Shown: piece after piece, positions 23,246 through 31,565 of the stretch
Position numbering within the stretch: position 1 is the stretch's first letter
Layout: each line of letters begins with the position of its first letter
From: a virus
IMG/VR virus record: IMGVR_UViG_3300050119_000110
Coordinates: 1 to 40,600 of that record
Reading direction: 5' to 3' (one strand)
Length of the DNA: 40,600 nucleotides
Notes under the pieces: model-generated
Databases searched by the model: none
What the model was told of the DNA's origin: nothing
What the model saw: only the letters and a program-made list of their open reading frames with translations
Position numbers and translations under genes: made by a program

Positions 23246-23246
23246 A

Positions 23247-24425
23247 ATGATTAATTTTCCTTCATTAACGAATGAACAGATAAATGGATTGCCTTCAAAT
23301 GCAGCCGATTCTTTTTTGTCGGGAATTTATAAGCCACAATCAATGCAGGCTGAATTATTAAAGCAGCATTTAGCTAATGCCCTATCTGAGGCAAAAGTTC
23401 CCTATGCGGGACAAGAAGCCGAAGCTGATTTAGGATTAAAAAAGGCTCAAACGAAACGAGAAGAAGCATTAGCCAATCTTCCTTTTGGGGGCCATGATTT
23501 GCCGGGACCTGCGGGCCAACTATTAGCAGTCGAGGCCATTGGAAAGATGTTTGGTAAAGATAGTCCTCAGTATCAACAAGCGGCTCAAGCTTTTGATTTG
23601 GAGCAAAAAAAAGCACAAACATTGATGAAATATCAAGAAGGCCTTACAAATACATTGGGTCCGAGATATGAGACTCCTCATGGTAGAGCAATTGAAGAGC
23701 AAGCAAGAACAGCTGCGGGTCTTACTCCAAGCGGCGGAACATTTGAACAACTTGTGGGTCAACCCCCTCCCCTTCCGATTTCACAGGGCGCTCTTAATCA
23801 GGTTAAAGACTTAACTTCGGGACTTCAGCAACAAGGCATACCACAAGGTGCGGCACAAGCGACTCCCCAAGCTCCAGCCCAATCTCCATATTCTCCATCG
23901 AGCCCTAAAGAATTATCTGACCAATATGGTTTGAAACTTCAAAAGGAAGCTACTGATGCCGATACAAGGAAAAGGAATTTATTCGCTACTAATATTGAGA
24001 AAACATTAAGCCAAATTAATCCAGTTGATTTGTCCAGATATGCGGGAGTGGGAGGTGTTAAAAAATTAGAAGAACAATCCAAGGCCCCATTGGGTAAAGA
24101 ATCAGAAGAATATGATAAATATCAAGATGCAGTTCTTGCGGCAGAATTTTTATCCCGACAAACAAGACAGTTCTACGGCGATTCAATTCAGCCTGCCATG
24201 TTAGAAAGAATTGATGCGGTATCAAATCCTGCTACCTGGAAAAACAATCCAGCATTGGCCGTGAGATTGTTTAATCAGATGACAAAGATTTTGAAAATGG
24301 AAACTGGAACTTATCGAGAGGCACTTAAAAGTACAGATGTTTATCAAGGGAAGGGGGCTTCTGCGCCTGAAGCATCACCCAATAATTATCCAACCTATGA
24401 CCCAAAAACCAGGACATTTAAATAA
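23247..24425 (+). CDS. Ejection-type internal protein
   Basis: A 392-residue protein. I use the ATG at 23247, directly after the previous stop, rather than a TTG at 23235. It is alanine-, glutamine- and proline-rich: a helical first half (KQHLANALSEAKVPYAGQEA), a low-complexity linker (QATPQAPAQSPYSPSSPKEL), then a helical end. It occupies the gp20 position of P22. No enzymatic motif seen. Confidence 0.65.
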   Translation: MINFPSLTNEQINGLPSNAADSFLSGIYKPQSMQAELLKQHLANALSEAKVPYAGQEAEADLGLKKAQTKREEALANLPFGGHDLPGPAGQLLAVEAIGKMFGKDSPQYQQAAQAFDLEQKKAQTLMKYQEGLTNTLGPRYETPHGRAIEEQARTAAGLTPSGGTFEQLVGQPPPLPISQGALNQVKDLTSGLQQQGIPQGAAQATPQAPAQSPYSPSSPKELSDQYGLKLQKEATDADTRKRNLFATNIEKTLSQINPVDLSRYAGVGGVKKLEEQSKAPLGKESEEYDKYQDAVLAAEFLSRQTRQFYGDSIQPAMLERIDAVSNPATWKNNPALAVRLFNQMTKILKMETGTYREALKSTDVYQGKGASAPEASPNNYPTYDPKTRTFK

Positions 24426-26302
24426 TGGCCATTAAGAATATTCCAGGCTTCGGCCCCATGAATTTTCCTGATGAAATGTCAGACGCTGAAATAGCAGATG
24501 CCATTGATAGAGATATTTTGCCAAAAATAAATTCAAAACAAAAAGAATCCCCTAAAATTGGAGCCGGAATGGCTGCGCTTGACGCTTTTAATGCTGGAGG
24601 CAGCTCCATTGCTCGAGGCGTATTGGCTCCTCTATATAAACATTGGGGAACCCAATCCGATAAAGATGCTTTTAATAAATATCAAAAAGAACAAGAACAA
24701 AATTTAGCCCAAGCTCAACAACAACATCCCGATTCTGCCTTCGCTGGAGAGCTTGGCGGTGGTATTGCAGGACAAGGCCCCTTAGCTGCTATTCCAGGAA
24801 TAGGTGAGTTTGGACCCCTTATGAAAGCAATTACTCAAGCCGGGCTTCAATCTGGTGCATCTGGATTTTTATCTAATCAGGGCGGAATTGGAGAGCGATT
24901 AAAGTCAGCATTAAGCAATGCTGAGACAGGCGGTGGTTTAGGAGCTCTATTTCACGGTGCAGGGCAAGTGGTCAATAAGGCACGACCGTCTTCATGGCTT
25001 AGAGGGACTCTCCCTCCTGAAGAACTTGCCAAGAATCTTGAAGTAGCTCAAGGAACAAATACAGGATTGGGCGATATTGTTGGAAGTCCCTATCTTAAGA
25101 AGACTCTTGAAAATAGATTACCTCAGATTCCATTGTCTGGGGCATCTCAGAAAGCTCAACAAAATGCTCAGTTAATTGCTAAACATGGTGAAGATTTGAT
25201 GCAATCCTTAATTGAAGGGCATGAGCCTTCCGATGTGGGGGAGCATATAAATACCGCCTTGAAAGATAAGATTGGTAATCTGCATAAAGAAAAAAATGCA
25301 AATTATCGTGGAGTTGAAAAGGCGGCCGAAGAAGCTGGAATTAAGATTCCTTTATCCAAAATTAAAGGGAAGGCTCGCGAAGCATTAGAAGGTTCCGGAG
25401 TAGAGGAACTTGTAGCAGCAGACCCGAAAATGAAATCAGATTTGACTCATATAACAGAGAACAAAGGTCGTGATGAAATATCACTAAAAGAGGCCAATAT
25501 TGCCCGAAGCTTATTAAGAGAAAAAAGCGCTAAGGCTTATGAGAATGGAGATAAACATGAGAGTGGCATATATAAAGATTTGGTGTCTAAACTAGATGAA
25601 GAAATAAATGGGGCTCTCGATAAGTCTGGAAATGAAGATGTAAAAGGACAATTTGGAGAAGCACAAAAGTTTTACAAAGAACATATTGCGCCATTTGAAA
25701 ATGAAGATTTGAGAAAATTTGTTAACAAAGGTAAAGATACAGATTTATTAATCTCCCATTTCATCAAGGGCGGAAAAGAGGATAGAGGAAACCTGGCCAA
25801 GAAATTGGTGGAGGCGCTTCCTGAAGACAAGAAGAGCCTTCCTCTTTATGGGCATCTATCTAAGGCCTATGAGGAAGATGGTAGGTTAAATCCTTTGAAA
25901 CTTAGGACTTTGATTAAACAATTGGGGACTAAGCAAAAAGAAGCGCTTTTTAGAGACCCAAAACAGCGTCAAGAATTTGAGAATTTTGCGAGACTAGCGG
26001 GATTAAATACTGAGTCTTTTAATACTATGTTTAACCCTCATAACGGTCAGCGTGTAAATGACTTAGTTGGATGGGGCGCATTATCAGGCATATTAGGCTC
26101 TGGATTTGCAATGGGGCATCTCCCAGGTGCGGCAGCCGCAGCGGGTTTAGCAGTGGGTGGTGGAAGAACTGCCCAGAAACTATTAACTTCACCTAAAGTT
26201 AGGGAAAAGCTTGTGAATAAAATGTTAAAGCCAGAAGACAAAGAATCTTTATTTATGGGCTCTTTAAGTGCTGAATTATCTAGAATGCTAGGGGGCAAAT
26301 AA
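24425..26302 (+). CDS. Ejection-type internal protein, large (gp16 position)
   Basis: A 625-residue helical protein. It starts with a short segment NFPDEMSDAEIADAIDRDI, common at the head of ejected phage proteins. A glycine-rich region follows (FAGELGGGIAGQGPLAAIPG), then long charged helices, and near the end a membrane-prone stretch (LSGILGSGFAMGHLPGAAAA, about residues 550-575). P22 gp16 (609 residues) acts in DNA transfer across the membrane, and this protein has similar size and place. I see no transglycosylase motif. Confidence 0.7.
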   Translation: MAIKNIPGFGPMNFPDEMSDAEIADAIDRDILPKINSKQKESPKIGAGMAALDAFNAGGSSIARGVLAPLYKHWGTQSDKDAFNKYQKEQEQNLAQAQQQHPDSAFAGELGGGIAGQGPLAAIPGIGEFGPLMKAITQAGLQSGASGFLSNQGGIGERLKSALSNAETGGGLGALFHGAGQVVNKARPSSWLRGTLPPEELAKNLEVAQGTNTGLGDIVGSPYLKKTLENRLPQIPLSGASQKAQQNAQLIAKHGEDLMQSLIEGHEPSDVGEHINTALKDKIGNLHKEKNANYRGVEKAAEEAGIKIPLSKIKGKAREALEGSGVEELVAADPKMKSDLTHITENKGRDEISLKEANIARSLLREKSAKAYENGDKHESGIYKDLVSKLDEEINGALDKSGNEDVKGQFGEAQKFYKEHIAPFENEDLRKFVNKGKDTDLLISHFIKGGKEDRGNLAKKLVEALPEDKKSLPLYGHLSKAYEEDGRLNPLKLRTLIKQLGTKQKEALFRDPKQRQEFENFARLAGLNTESFNTMFNPHNGQRVNDLVGWGALSGILGSGFAMGHLPGAAAAAGLAVGGGRTAQKLLTSPKVREKLVNKMLKPEDKESLFMGSLSAELSRMLGGK

Positions 26303-28155
26303 TGCCAACAAATCTATTATATGTGCCATTGCCTATCCTTCAATACTACTTTGTAGATAAAGATAGTGGGCTACCTTTAGCAGCTGGGATTGTTACGTTC
26401 TATCAAGATGAGAACCGAACGATATTAAAGCCGGTATTTACCATTACTGGAAGTCCTCCGGATTATACTTTTACTCAATTACCCAATCCCCTTATTTTAG
26501 GCAGTGGCGGAACATTCTTGGATGGGAGTGGAAATGATATTATTCCTTATCTTTATCCCTATGATGTTGATGGAAACCCTCAGCTATATTATATAACAGT
26601 TGATAATTATCTTGGTGTTCCTCAATTCACAAGAGAAGGTGTTCCATCTGGCATAGCAGCAGCTCCTATTGCTTCGGCCACTGGCACAGTTAATTATATC
26701 CCTAATGGTCAGTTTGAATTAAATGTTGGATCTATTATTAATGTTCCGGCACGGGGTGTTGTCATTGCATCAGGCGCTTCTCATGGATTGATTAACACAG
26801 ACATTCAATTCTATAAGCCGGTCGGGGGACAAACTGATAGTATTACATTTACAAGATTTTCTGGCGGTCCTCAGTTAGTAGAACCGGACCCCACTCCAAG
26901 TTATTATCTTACTTATAACTGCTCCACTATCGTTTCTGACTCTCCAAAATATATTGAATTTGTTATTTCTAACAATGCGCGAATGTTTGACTCTCAAAAC
27001 TTAGTTGTAACATTCCAAGCAAGAAGTTCCAACAATAACACTCTTGAGGCTCAATATGTTCAATATATGGGAGATAACGGGGGTTCAGTAACTACAATAT
27101 TGACTCATGTTAATACTTTTAATTTATTACCTGGAGTTTGGACTAGATTTTCACAAACATTCACTGTGCCATCTACCGTTTCATATCCAATTGGTACTTG
27201 TGGAAATGATTTCAATTCTATACGACTTCTTATTCAACCTGGAACCTTGGTAAATATTGATTTGGCAGTTGTTCAATTGACATATGGAACTGAGGCGATT
27301 CCATTTATTTATGAAGTAGCAGATGTCATTGCGGGTCAAACTACTGTTCCAAGAAGTGGCGATGTAAGAATGAGTGTTCGTCCTCCAGACCCAACATGGC
27401 TTCTCATGAATGATGGGACTATTGGAAGTGCAACATCGGGCGCAACTACTCGCGCAAATATCGATACTTTTCCTCTTTATTATTACATATACCAGAATGT
27501 TACGAATGCGAATGCGCCTGTTGTAGGGGGCCGGGGAACGAATGTTTACACCGATTTCGTAGCCAATAAACCGATTACTTTGACTAAAGCATTAGGAAGA
27601 GCATTTTCTGGAATTAATCCTACTGGTGCATCTATTTCACCGCTGCCTGCGACAGCCGACCATACAACCAGTTTATTTAGCGTTTCTGCAACCTCTGGTT
27701 CTTTCTTGGAAGGAGATGCTGTTTATCTCACGAGTACAGGCGCATTGCCAACTGGATTAAGTGGTTATCCCACTTTGTATTATGTAATTTACGTGAGTAA
27801 TACTTCATTTCAATTAGCCACTACTGAAGAGAATGCATTTAACGATGTGGTTGAAACATTTTCAGATAACGGGACGGGGACTTTAACTGTTTCATTGGCG
27901 AATTCTATTGTTCGGAATTTGGGTGATTTTGCGGGTCAAGAGACGCATACTCAGATTATTCCTGAGCTTGCTGCCCACAATCATACTACCGCAAATATTC
28001 CTAGCACCAGAATATCCACAACAGCCACGGCATCAAGTAACCTTAGTCTTTATGAAACCGGAGTAACTACTGTATTTTCATCGACTACTGGCACGAGCAC
28101 TCCTTTCAATATCATTCAGCCAACAACATTTATGAATTTTTACATTAAATTATAG
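26302..28155 (+). CDS. Tail fibre with collar-type C-terminal domain
   Basis: A 617-residue fibre. The N-terminal part (LPILQYYFVDKDSGLPLAAG, then VTFYQDENRTILKPVF) is a known phage fibre attachment module. A carbohydrate-binding-like beta region lies around residues 135-340. From about residue 352 (SGDVRMSVRPPDPTWLLMNDG) to the end (QETHTQIIPELAAHNHTTA, FNIIQPTTFMNFYIKL) is a phage tail-collar domain with the His-rich loop. A short insert (about residues 460-530) repeats in the next gene. Likely receptor binding. Confidence 0.8.
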   Translation: MPTNLLYVPLPILQYYFVDKDSGLPLAAGIVTFYQDENRTILKPVFTITGSPPDYTFTQLPNPLILGSGGTFLDGSGNDIIPYLYPYDVDGNPQLYYITVDNYLGVPQFTREGVPSGIAAAPIASATGTVNYIPNGQFELNVGSIINVPARGVVIASGASHGLINTDIQFYKPVGGQTDSITFTRFSGGPQLVEPDPTPSYYLTYNCSTIVSDSPKYIEFVISNNARMFDSQNLVVTFQARSSNNNTLEAQYVQYMGDNGGSVTTILTHVNTFNLLPGVWTRFSQTFTVPSTVSYPIGTCGNDFNSIRLLIQPGTLVNIDLAVVQLTYGTEAIPFIYEVADVIAGQTTVPRSGDVRMSVRPPDPTWLLMNDGTIGSATSGATTRANIDTFPLYYYIYQNVTNANAPVVGGRGTNVYTDFVANKPITLTKALGRAFSGINPTGASISPLPATADHTTSLFSVSATSGSFLEGDAVYLTSTGALPTGLSGYPTLYYVIYVSNTSFQLATTEENAFNDVVETFSDNGTGTLTVSLANSIVRNLGDFAGQETHTQIIPELAAHNHTTANIPSTRISTTATASSNLSLYETGVTTVFSSTTGTSTPFNIIQPTTFMNFYIKL

Positions 28156-28164
28156 GATAAATAT

Positions 28165-28785
28165 ATGCCTCAATCTATTTCATTAGGTAACGATATTAAA
28201 GGGTTTAATACTGGCTCCCCTATACCATCAACATTGATTTATTCTGCCGTATTAGCTATTGGTTCTCAGAGTTTAACTATTCCAGGAAATTCAAGTCCTC
28301 AATTTAAAAATTGGGAAATGTATATTACAAACAGTAGTGATATTTATGTAAGTTTTGATGGCGATATTACTATTCCTGTTGGAAATAGTTTTTTACAAAC
28401 AAATACTGTTTTAAATCCAAAAAAGAGAGTAGTTAAAGCTGGGGATATAATCAGCTTTCAGCCTGCGGGATATTCAAATGTTATATATCTACCCGATAGC
28501 ATTAATGTTGGCCAAAATTCCATTGTTACAACAAATCTACATGATTTGGTATCTTCAGGTGATGCCTTTACTTTTACTTCTACTGGTACGCTTCCTGGAG
28601 GCATAGTTGCTGGTACATATTATTATGCAATACCTTTTGAAAAGACAGGTATCCAAGTAGCCAGTTCTATTCAAAATGCGCAGAACAATAGTTCTATATC
28701 TTTAACATCTACTGGTACTGGATATATGACAATGACAGGATTTTTACCTTCTAATGTAACAATAGAGCTTTATGAAGCTCCATAG
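28165..28785 (+). CDS. Small beta-rich virion-type protein
   Basis: A 206-residue protein with two beta modules. The first 100 residues (VLAIGSQSLTIPGNSSPQFK, MYITNSSDIYVSFDGDITIP) form a jelly-roll-like part. Residues from about 115 (LHDLVSSGDAFTFTSTGTLP, GTYYYAIPF) match an insert in the fibre just upstream (GDAVYLTSTGALPTGL, YYVIYV). Probably an accessory fibre or cap protein. No catalytic motif. Confidence 0.65.
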   Translation: MPQSISLGNDIKGFNTGSPIPSTLIYSAVLAIGSQSLTIPGNSSPQFKNWEMYITNSSDIYVSFDGDITIPVGNSFLQTNTVLNPKKRVVKAGDIISFQPAGYSNVIYLPDSINVGQNSIVTTNLHDLVSSGDAFTFTSTGTLPGGIVAGTYYYAIPFEKTGIQVASSIQNAQNNSSISLTSTGTGYMTMTGFLPSNVTIELYEAP

Positions 28786-28815
28786 ACGAATTTTTAATTT
28801 AACGAGGATATATAC

Positions 28816-31200
28816 ATGACTACGAACAATAGTTTTAACAATTTGATTCCCGGTTCCATTGATGGAAACAATCGGCATCTTATAGCAAACGACGCAACTA
28901 CTGTGAGCGTTGATTTTAGCAACCCAACCTCAACAAGGTTTAACTCTTCATCGGGCTTGGAATTTGTTGTTATTGCGGGAGGATCTCCGGTAGTCAATCA
29001 TTTGCAAATTAGCGGCGCCCCCACTACTAATGAACCAATTCTTAATGCTGCGGGCTCAGATACAAATGTTGGCATGACCCTCCAAACTAAAGCATTAGGG
29101 ATTATTGATTTTACCAGCAACTCTGATGGCACCATGCTGATTTTATCGCCTGTCGCAAGTGGGGTTAACAATCTTGAGATAATTAATTCTGCAACGGGTA
29201 CTCCTGTGGTATTACAGGCCATTGGTTCAGATACAAATATCAGTGTAAACGTAATAACTAAGGGCACAGGTGTATTTGAAGTCAATGGCTCCCCGATTCT
29301 TGGTGTTTCATATCCTACGATTATTCCTAATGGTAGTAACAATGCGATTTATATTACATCCACGACCGCACCTACTTCGCAAGGAACTGAAGCGGTAGCG
29401 ATTGGTGACGGAGCAGGCCTAACATCCCAAGGTGTTCATAGTGTTGCTATTGGTTGGTTAGCGGGTCAAACGAGTCAGGGTGGAAATTCCATTGCTATTG
29501 GTCTTAATGCGGGCGAAACGACACAACAAAGTCAAAGTGTTGCTGTGGGTGCTTATGCAGGTTACGTGTCCCAGGGAACTCAAAGTGTTGCTATTGGTTA
29601 TCAAGCAGGTGGCACATCACAAGGCGACGGCTCAGTTGCTGTTGGTTGTGGAGTAGGCGGCACATCACAAGGCGCTAATTCTGTTGGGGTTGGTTTTCAG
29701 GCGGGTTACATATCTCAAGGAACCGAAAGCGTTGCGATTGGTGATAGCGCGGCTTATTCGGCACAAGGAACTTATAGTGTTGCTATCGGCTACAGTGCAG
29801 GCGGAACATCACAAGGCGGTAATAGCGTTGCCATTGGAAATAATGCGGGTAACTCGACTCAGGCAGATACTAGCATTGCGATTGGTTATCAAGCAGGTCA
29901 AAACACGCAAGCAACTAATTCGGTCGCCATTGGAACTAGCGCGGGTACAACGAATCAGGCCGCTAATAGCGTTGCTATTGGATACAATACAGCTACTACT
30001 TCACAATCCACCGATGCCGTTGCTATTGGTACTGGCGCAGGTCAAACCACTCAGGGAGCTTTTAGCGTTGCTATTGGTACTGATTCAGGTCAAACCACTC
30101 AGGCAGCTAGTAGTGTTGCTATTGGTCAGTCAGCAGGAACTACATCACAAGCGACACAAAGCGTTGCCATTGGTTATTTAGCGGGTAATGCATCCCAAGC
30201 CACGCAAAGTGTTGCCATTGGTTATCAAGCAGGTCAAACCACGCAGTCAGCTAATAGCGTTGCGATTGGTCCTGGTTCAGGCACCACGACTCAAGGGGCT
30301 AATAGTGTTGCCATTGGCTACAATGCAGGCACTACATCCCAAGCGACCCAAGCCGTTGCGATTGGCCAAGGGGCAGGAACTACATCTCAAGGCGCTCAAG
30401 GCGTTGCGATTGGTTATGGAGCCGCTAGTGGGACACAAGGGATTCAATCTGTTGCCATTGGTTATCAAGCAGGTCAAACCACGCAAGGGGCTAATTCTGT
30501 TGCCATTGGATATTTGGCGGCTCAATCGGTACAAGGCGCTAATGGCATTGCCATTGGTAATGCTCCAGTTAATACCGGTTCAGGCTCTATTGTTATTGGT
30601 CATGGGGCATCGGATGGTGGTTTTTCAGGCGCTATTGCATTAGGTGCGGCTACTGCAACAGCAGGCAATCAAGCCATTCTACCAGCAAGCACTTATTGGA
30701 CTGCAGGCTCATTAGGTTCTGGCTCACCTTCTAGCTCTAATTTCTTAAGAGGGGATGGCTCATGGGCTTCTGCTAGCTCAATATTACATACTGCTCATGG
30801 TGTGTTTACTGATACCAATGTTACGTCATTTTGGGCGAGTGGGTTTACCTTAATCGCTGCCCAGGGTGCTAATTTAATCATTGTTCCGCAGTGGGCATCC
30901 ATAGGGCCATGTAGTGCTCCTACCTATACGGGCGGCGGTAATCTAAATATTCAAATTGGATCGACTGCCGGAAATTATATGACTACTACTCTGTCCAGTA
31001 CTTTTTTTACGGGTGGGACATCTGAAATGGCATTTTTTGGTCCTTTTGTAACGGCCGGTATTAGTACTTATACAAATATGGTGAATGGTGCTGTAGTTAT
31101 TACGCAAGCATCGGCGCCTTTTGCTGGAACTCCTGGCGCTTCCACTCCATGGGCAATTTCATATTATGTAATAAATGTAACTACAGGCGCGTTTGTGTAA
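28816..31200 (+). CDS. Tail fibre with YadA-like head repeats
   Basis: A 794-residue fibre. Residues 1-190 are beta-rich with a repeated 'GSDTN...TKALGIIDF / GSDTN...TKGTGVFEVNG' pair usual in fibres. Residues 193-576 are 24 exact-length repeats of 16 residues with core SVAIG-x2-AG-x-T-[TS]-Q, the left-handed beta-roll repeat of YadA-type adhesin heads. A C-terminal domain (about residues 650-794, from ILHTAHGVFTDTN) caps it. Likely a long trimeric fibre for host binding. The nearly identical repeat DNA can change copy number by recombination. Long frames in other phases across this region are by-products of the repeats. Confidence 0.85.
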   Translation: MTTNNSFNNLIPGSIDGNNRHLIANDATTVSVDFSNPTSTRFNSSSGLEFVVIAGGSPVVNHLQISGAPTTNEPILNAAGSDTNVGMTLQTKALGIIDFTSNSDGTMLILSPVASGVNNLEIINSATGTPVVLQAIGSDTNISVNVITKGTGVFEVNGSPILGVSYPTIIPNGSNNAIYITSTTAPTSQGTEAVAIGDGAGLTSQGVHSVAIGWLAGQTSQGGNSIAIGLNAGETTQQSQSVAVGAYAGYVSQGTQSVAIGYQAGGTSQGDGSVAVGCGVGGTSQGANSVGVGFQAGYISQGTESVAIGDSAAYSAQGTYSVAIGYSAGGTSQGGNSVAIGNNAGNSTQADTSIAIGYQAGQNTQATNSVAIGTSAGTTNQAANSVAIGYNTATTSQSTDAVAIGTGAGQTTQGAFSVAIGTDSGQTTQAASSVAIGQSAGTTSQATQSVAIGYLAGNASQATQSVAIGYQAGQTTQSANSVAIGPGSGTTTQGANSVAIGYNAGTTSQATQAVAIGQGAGTTSQGAQGVAIGYGAASGTQGIQSVAIGYQAGQTTQGANSVAIGYLAAQSVQGANGIAIGNAPVNTGSGSIVIGHGASDGGFSGAIALGAATATAGNQAILPASTYWTAGSLGSGSPSSSNFLRGDGSWASASSILHTAHGVFTDTNVTSFWASGFTLIAAQGANLIIVPQWASIGPCSAPTYTGGGNLNIQIGSTAGNYMTTTLSSTFFTGGTSEMAFFGPFVTAGISTYTNMVNGAVVITQASAPFAGTPGASTPWAISYYVINVTTGAFV
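29392..30543 (+). repeat. 24 tandem 48-bp coding repeats
   Basis: Exactly 1,152 bases, made of 24 units of 48 bases inside the fibre gene, each coding for a 16-residue beta-roll turn. Units 18 and 23 (from about 30208 and 30448) share more than 30 identical bases in a row, and several others share 15 or more, so recombination could add or remove whole units without breaking the frame. Confidence 0.9.
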
Positions 31201-31245
31201 GAATTGATTGTATTATTTATTTTTTAATTTAACTGGAGATTTGTC

Positions 31246-31365
31246 ATGAAAAAGAAAGTTGGCGGAAGCCCTAAAGCTGTAGAGAAGAAAGAAAATTCTA
31301 AAGGTTCTTCTAAGTCTGCACCTATGAAAAACAAAGGCATGAAGAAAATGAAAGACTGTAAATAG
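31246..31365 (+). CDS. Small lysine-rich protein
   Basis: A 39-residue protein with a good GGAG ribosome site eight bases from the ATG. One third of it is lysine (MKKKVGGSPKAVEKKENSKG to KKMKDCK). No fold can be assigned. Like the next gene, it sits between two fibre genes. Possibly a virion or DNA-associated peptide. Confidence 0.6.
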   Translation: MKKKVGGSPKAVEKKENSKGSSKSAPMKNKGMKKMKDCK

Positions 31366-31377
31366 TAGAGGTGATTT

Positions 31378-31545
31378 ATGAAACTTAAGAAAGAGAGTTT
31401 TTCAGGAATGGATAGGTTAATTCATGAAGAAAATAAATCTGGCCCTTCGGCAGTTTCTGATGATTATATGGACCATGGAAAGAAGAATCGTGAAGATAAT
31501 TCGCCTGGTAAACTTCAAGAACGTGAAAGACGCGGTAATAAGTAA
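31378..31545 (+). CDS. Small charged protein
   Basis: A 55-residue protein preceded by AGAGGTGAT. It is polar and probably unstructured (ESFSGMDRLIHEENKSGPSA to LQERERRGNK). No family recognised. Twelve bases after the previous gene; followed by an ACGAGGAA ribosome site for the next fibre gene. Confidence 0.6.
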   Translation: MKLKKESFSGMDRLIHEENKSGPSAVSDDYMDHGKKNREDNSPGKLQERERRGNK

Positions 31546-31565
31546 TAAATTAACGAGGAACATTT

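Noticed and set aside
29392-30543. CRISPR-like array of regular repeats
   Set aside because: The 48-base units have no unrelated spacers and stay in frame as a protein repeat.
29684-30643. Frames of 151-165 codons in another phase of the YadA-like fibre
   Set aside because: They arise because the 48-base repeat keeps all phases periodic and free of stops.
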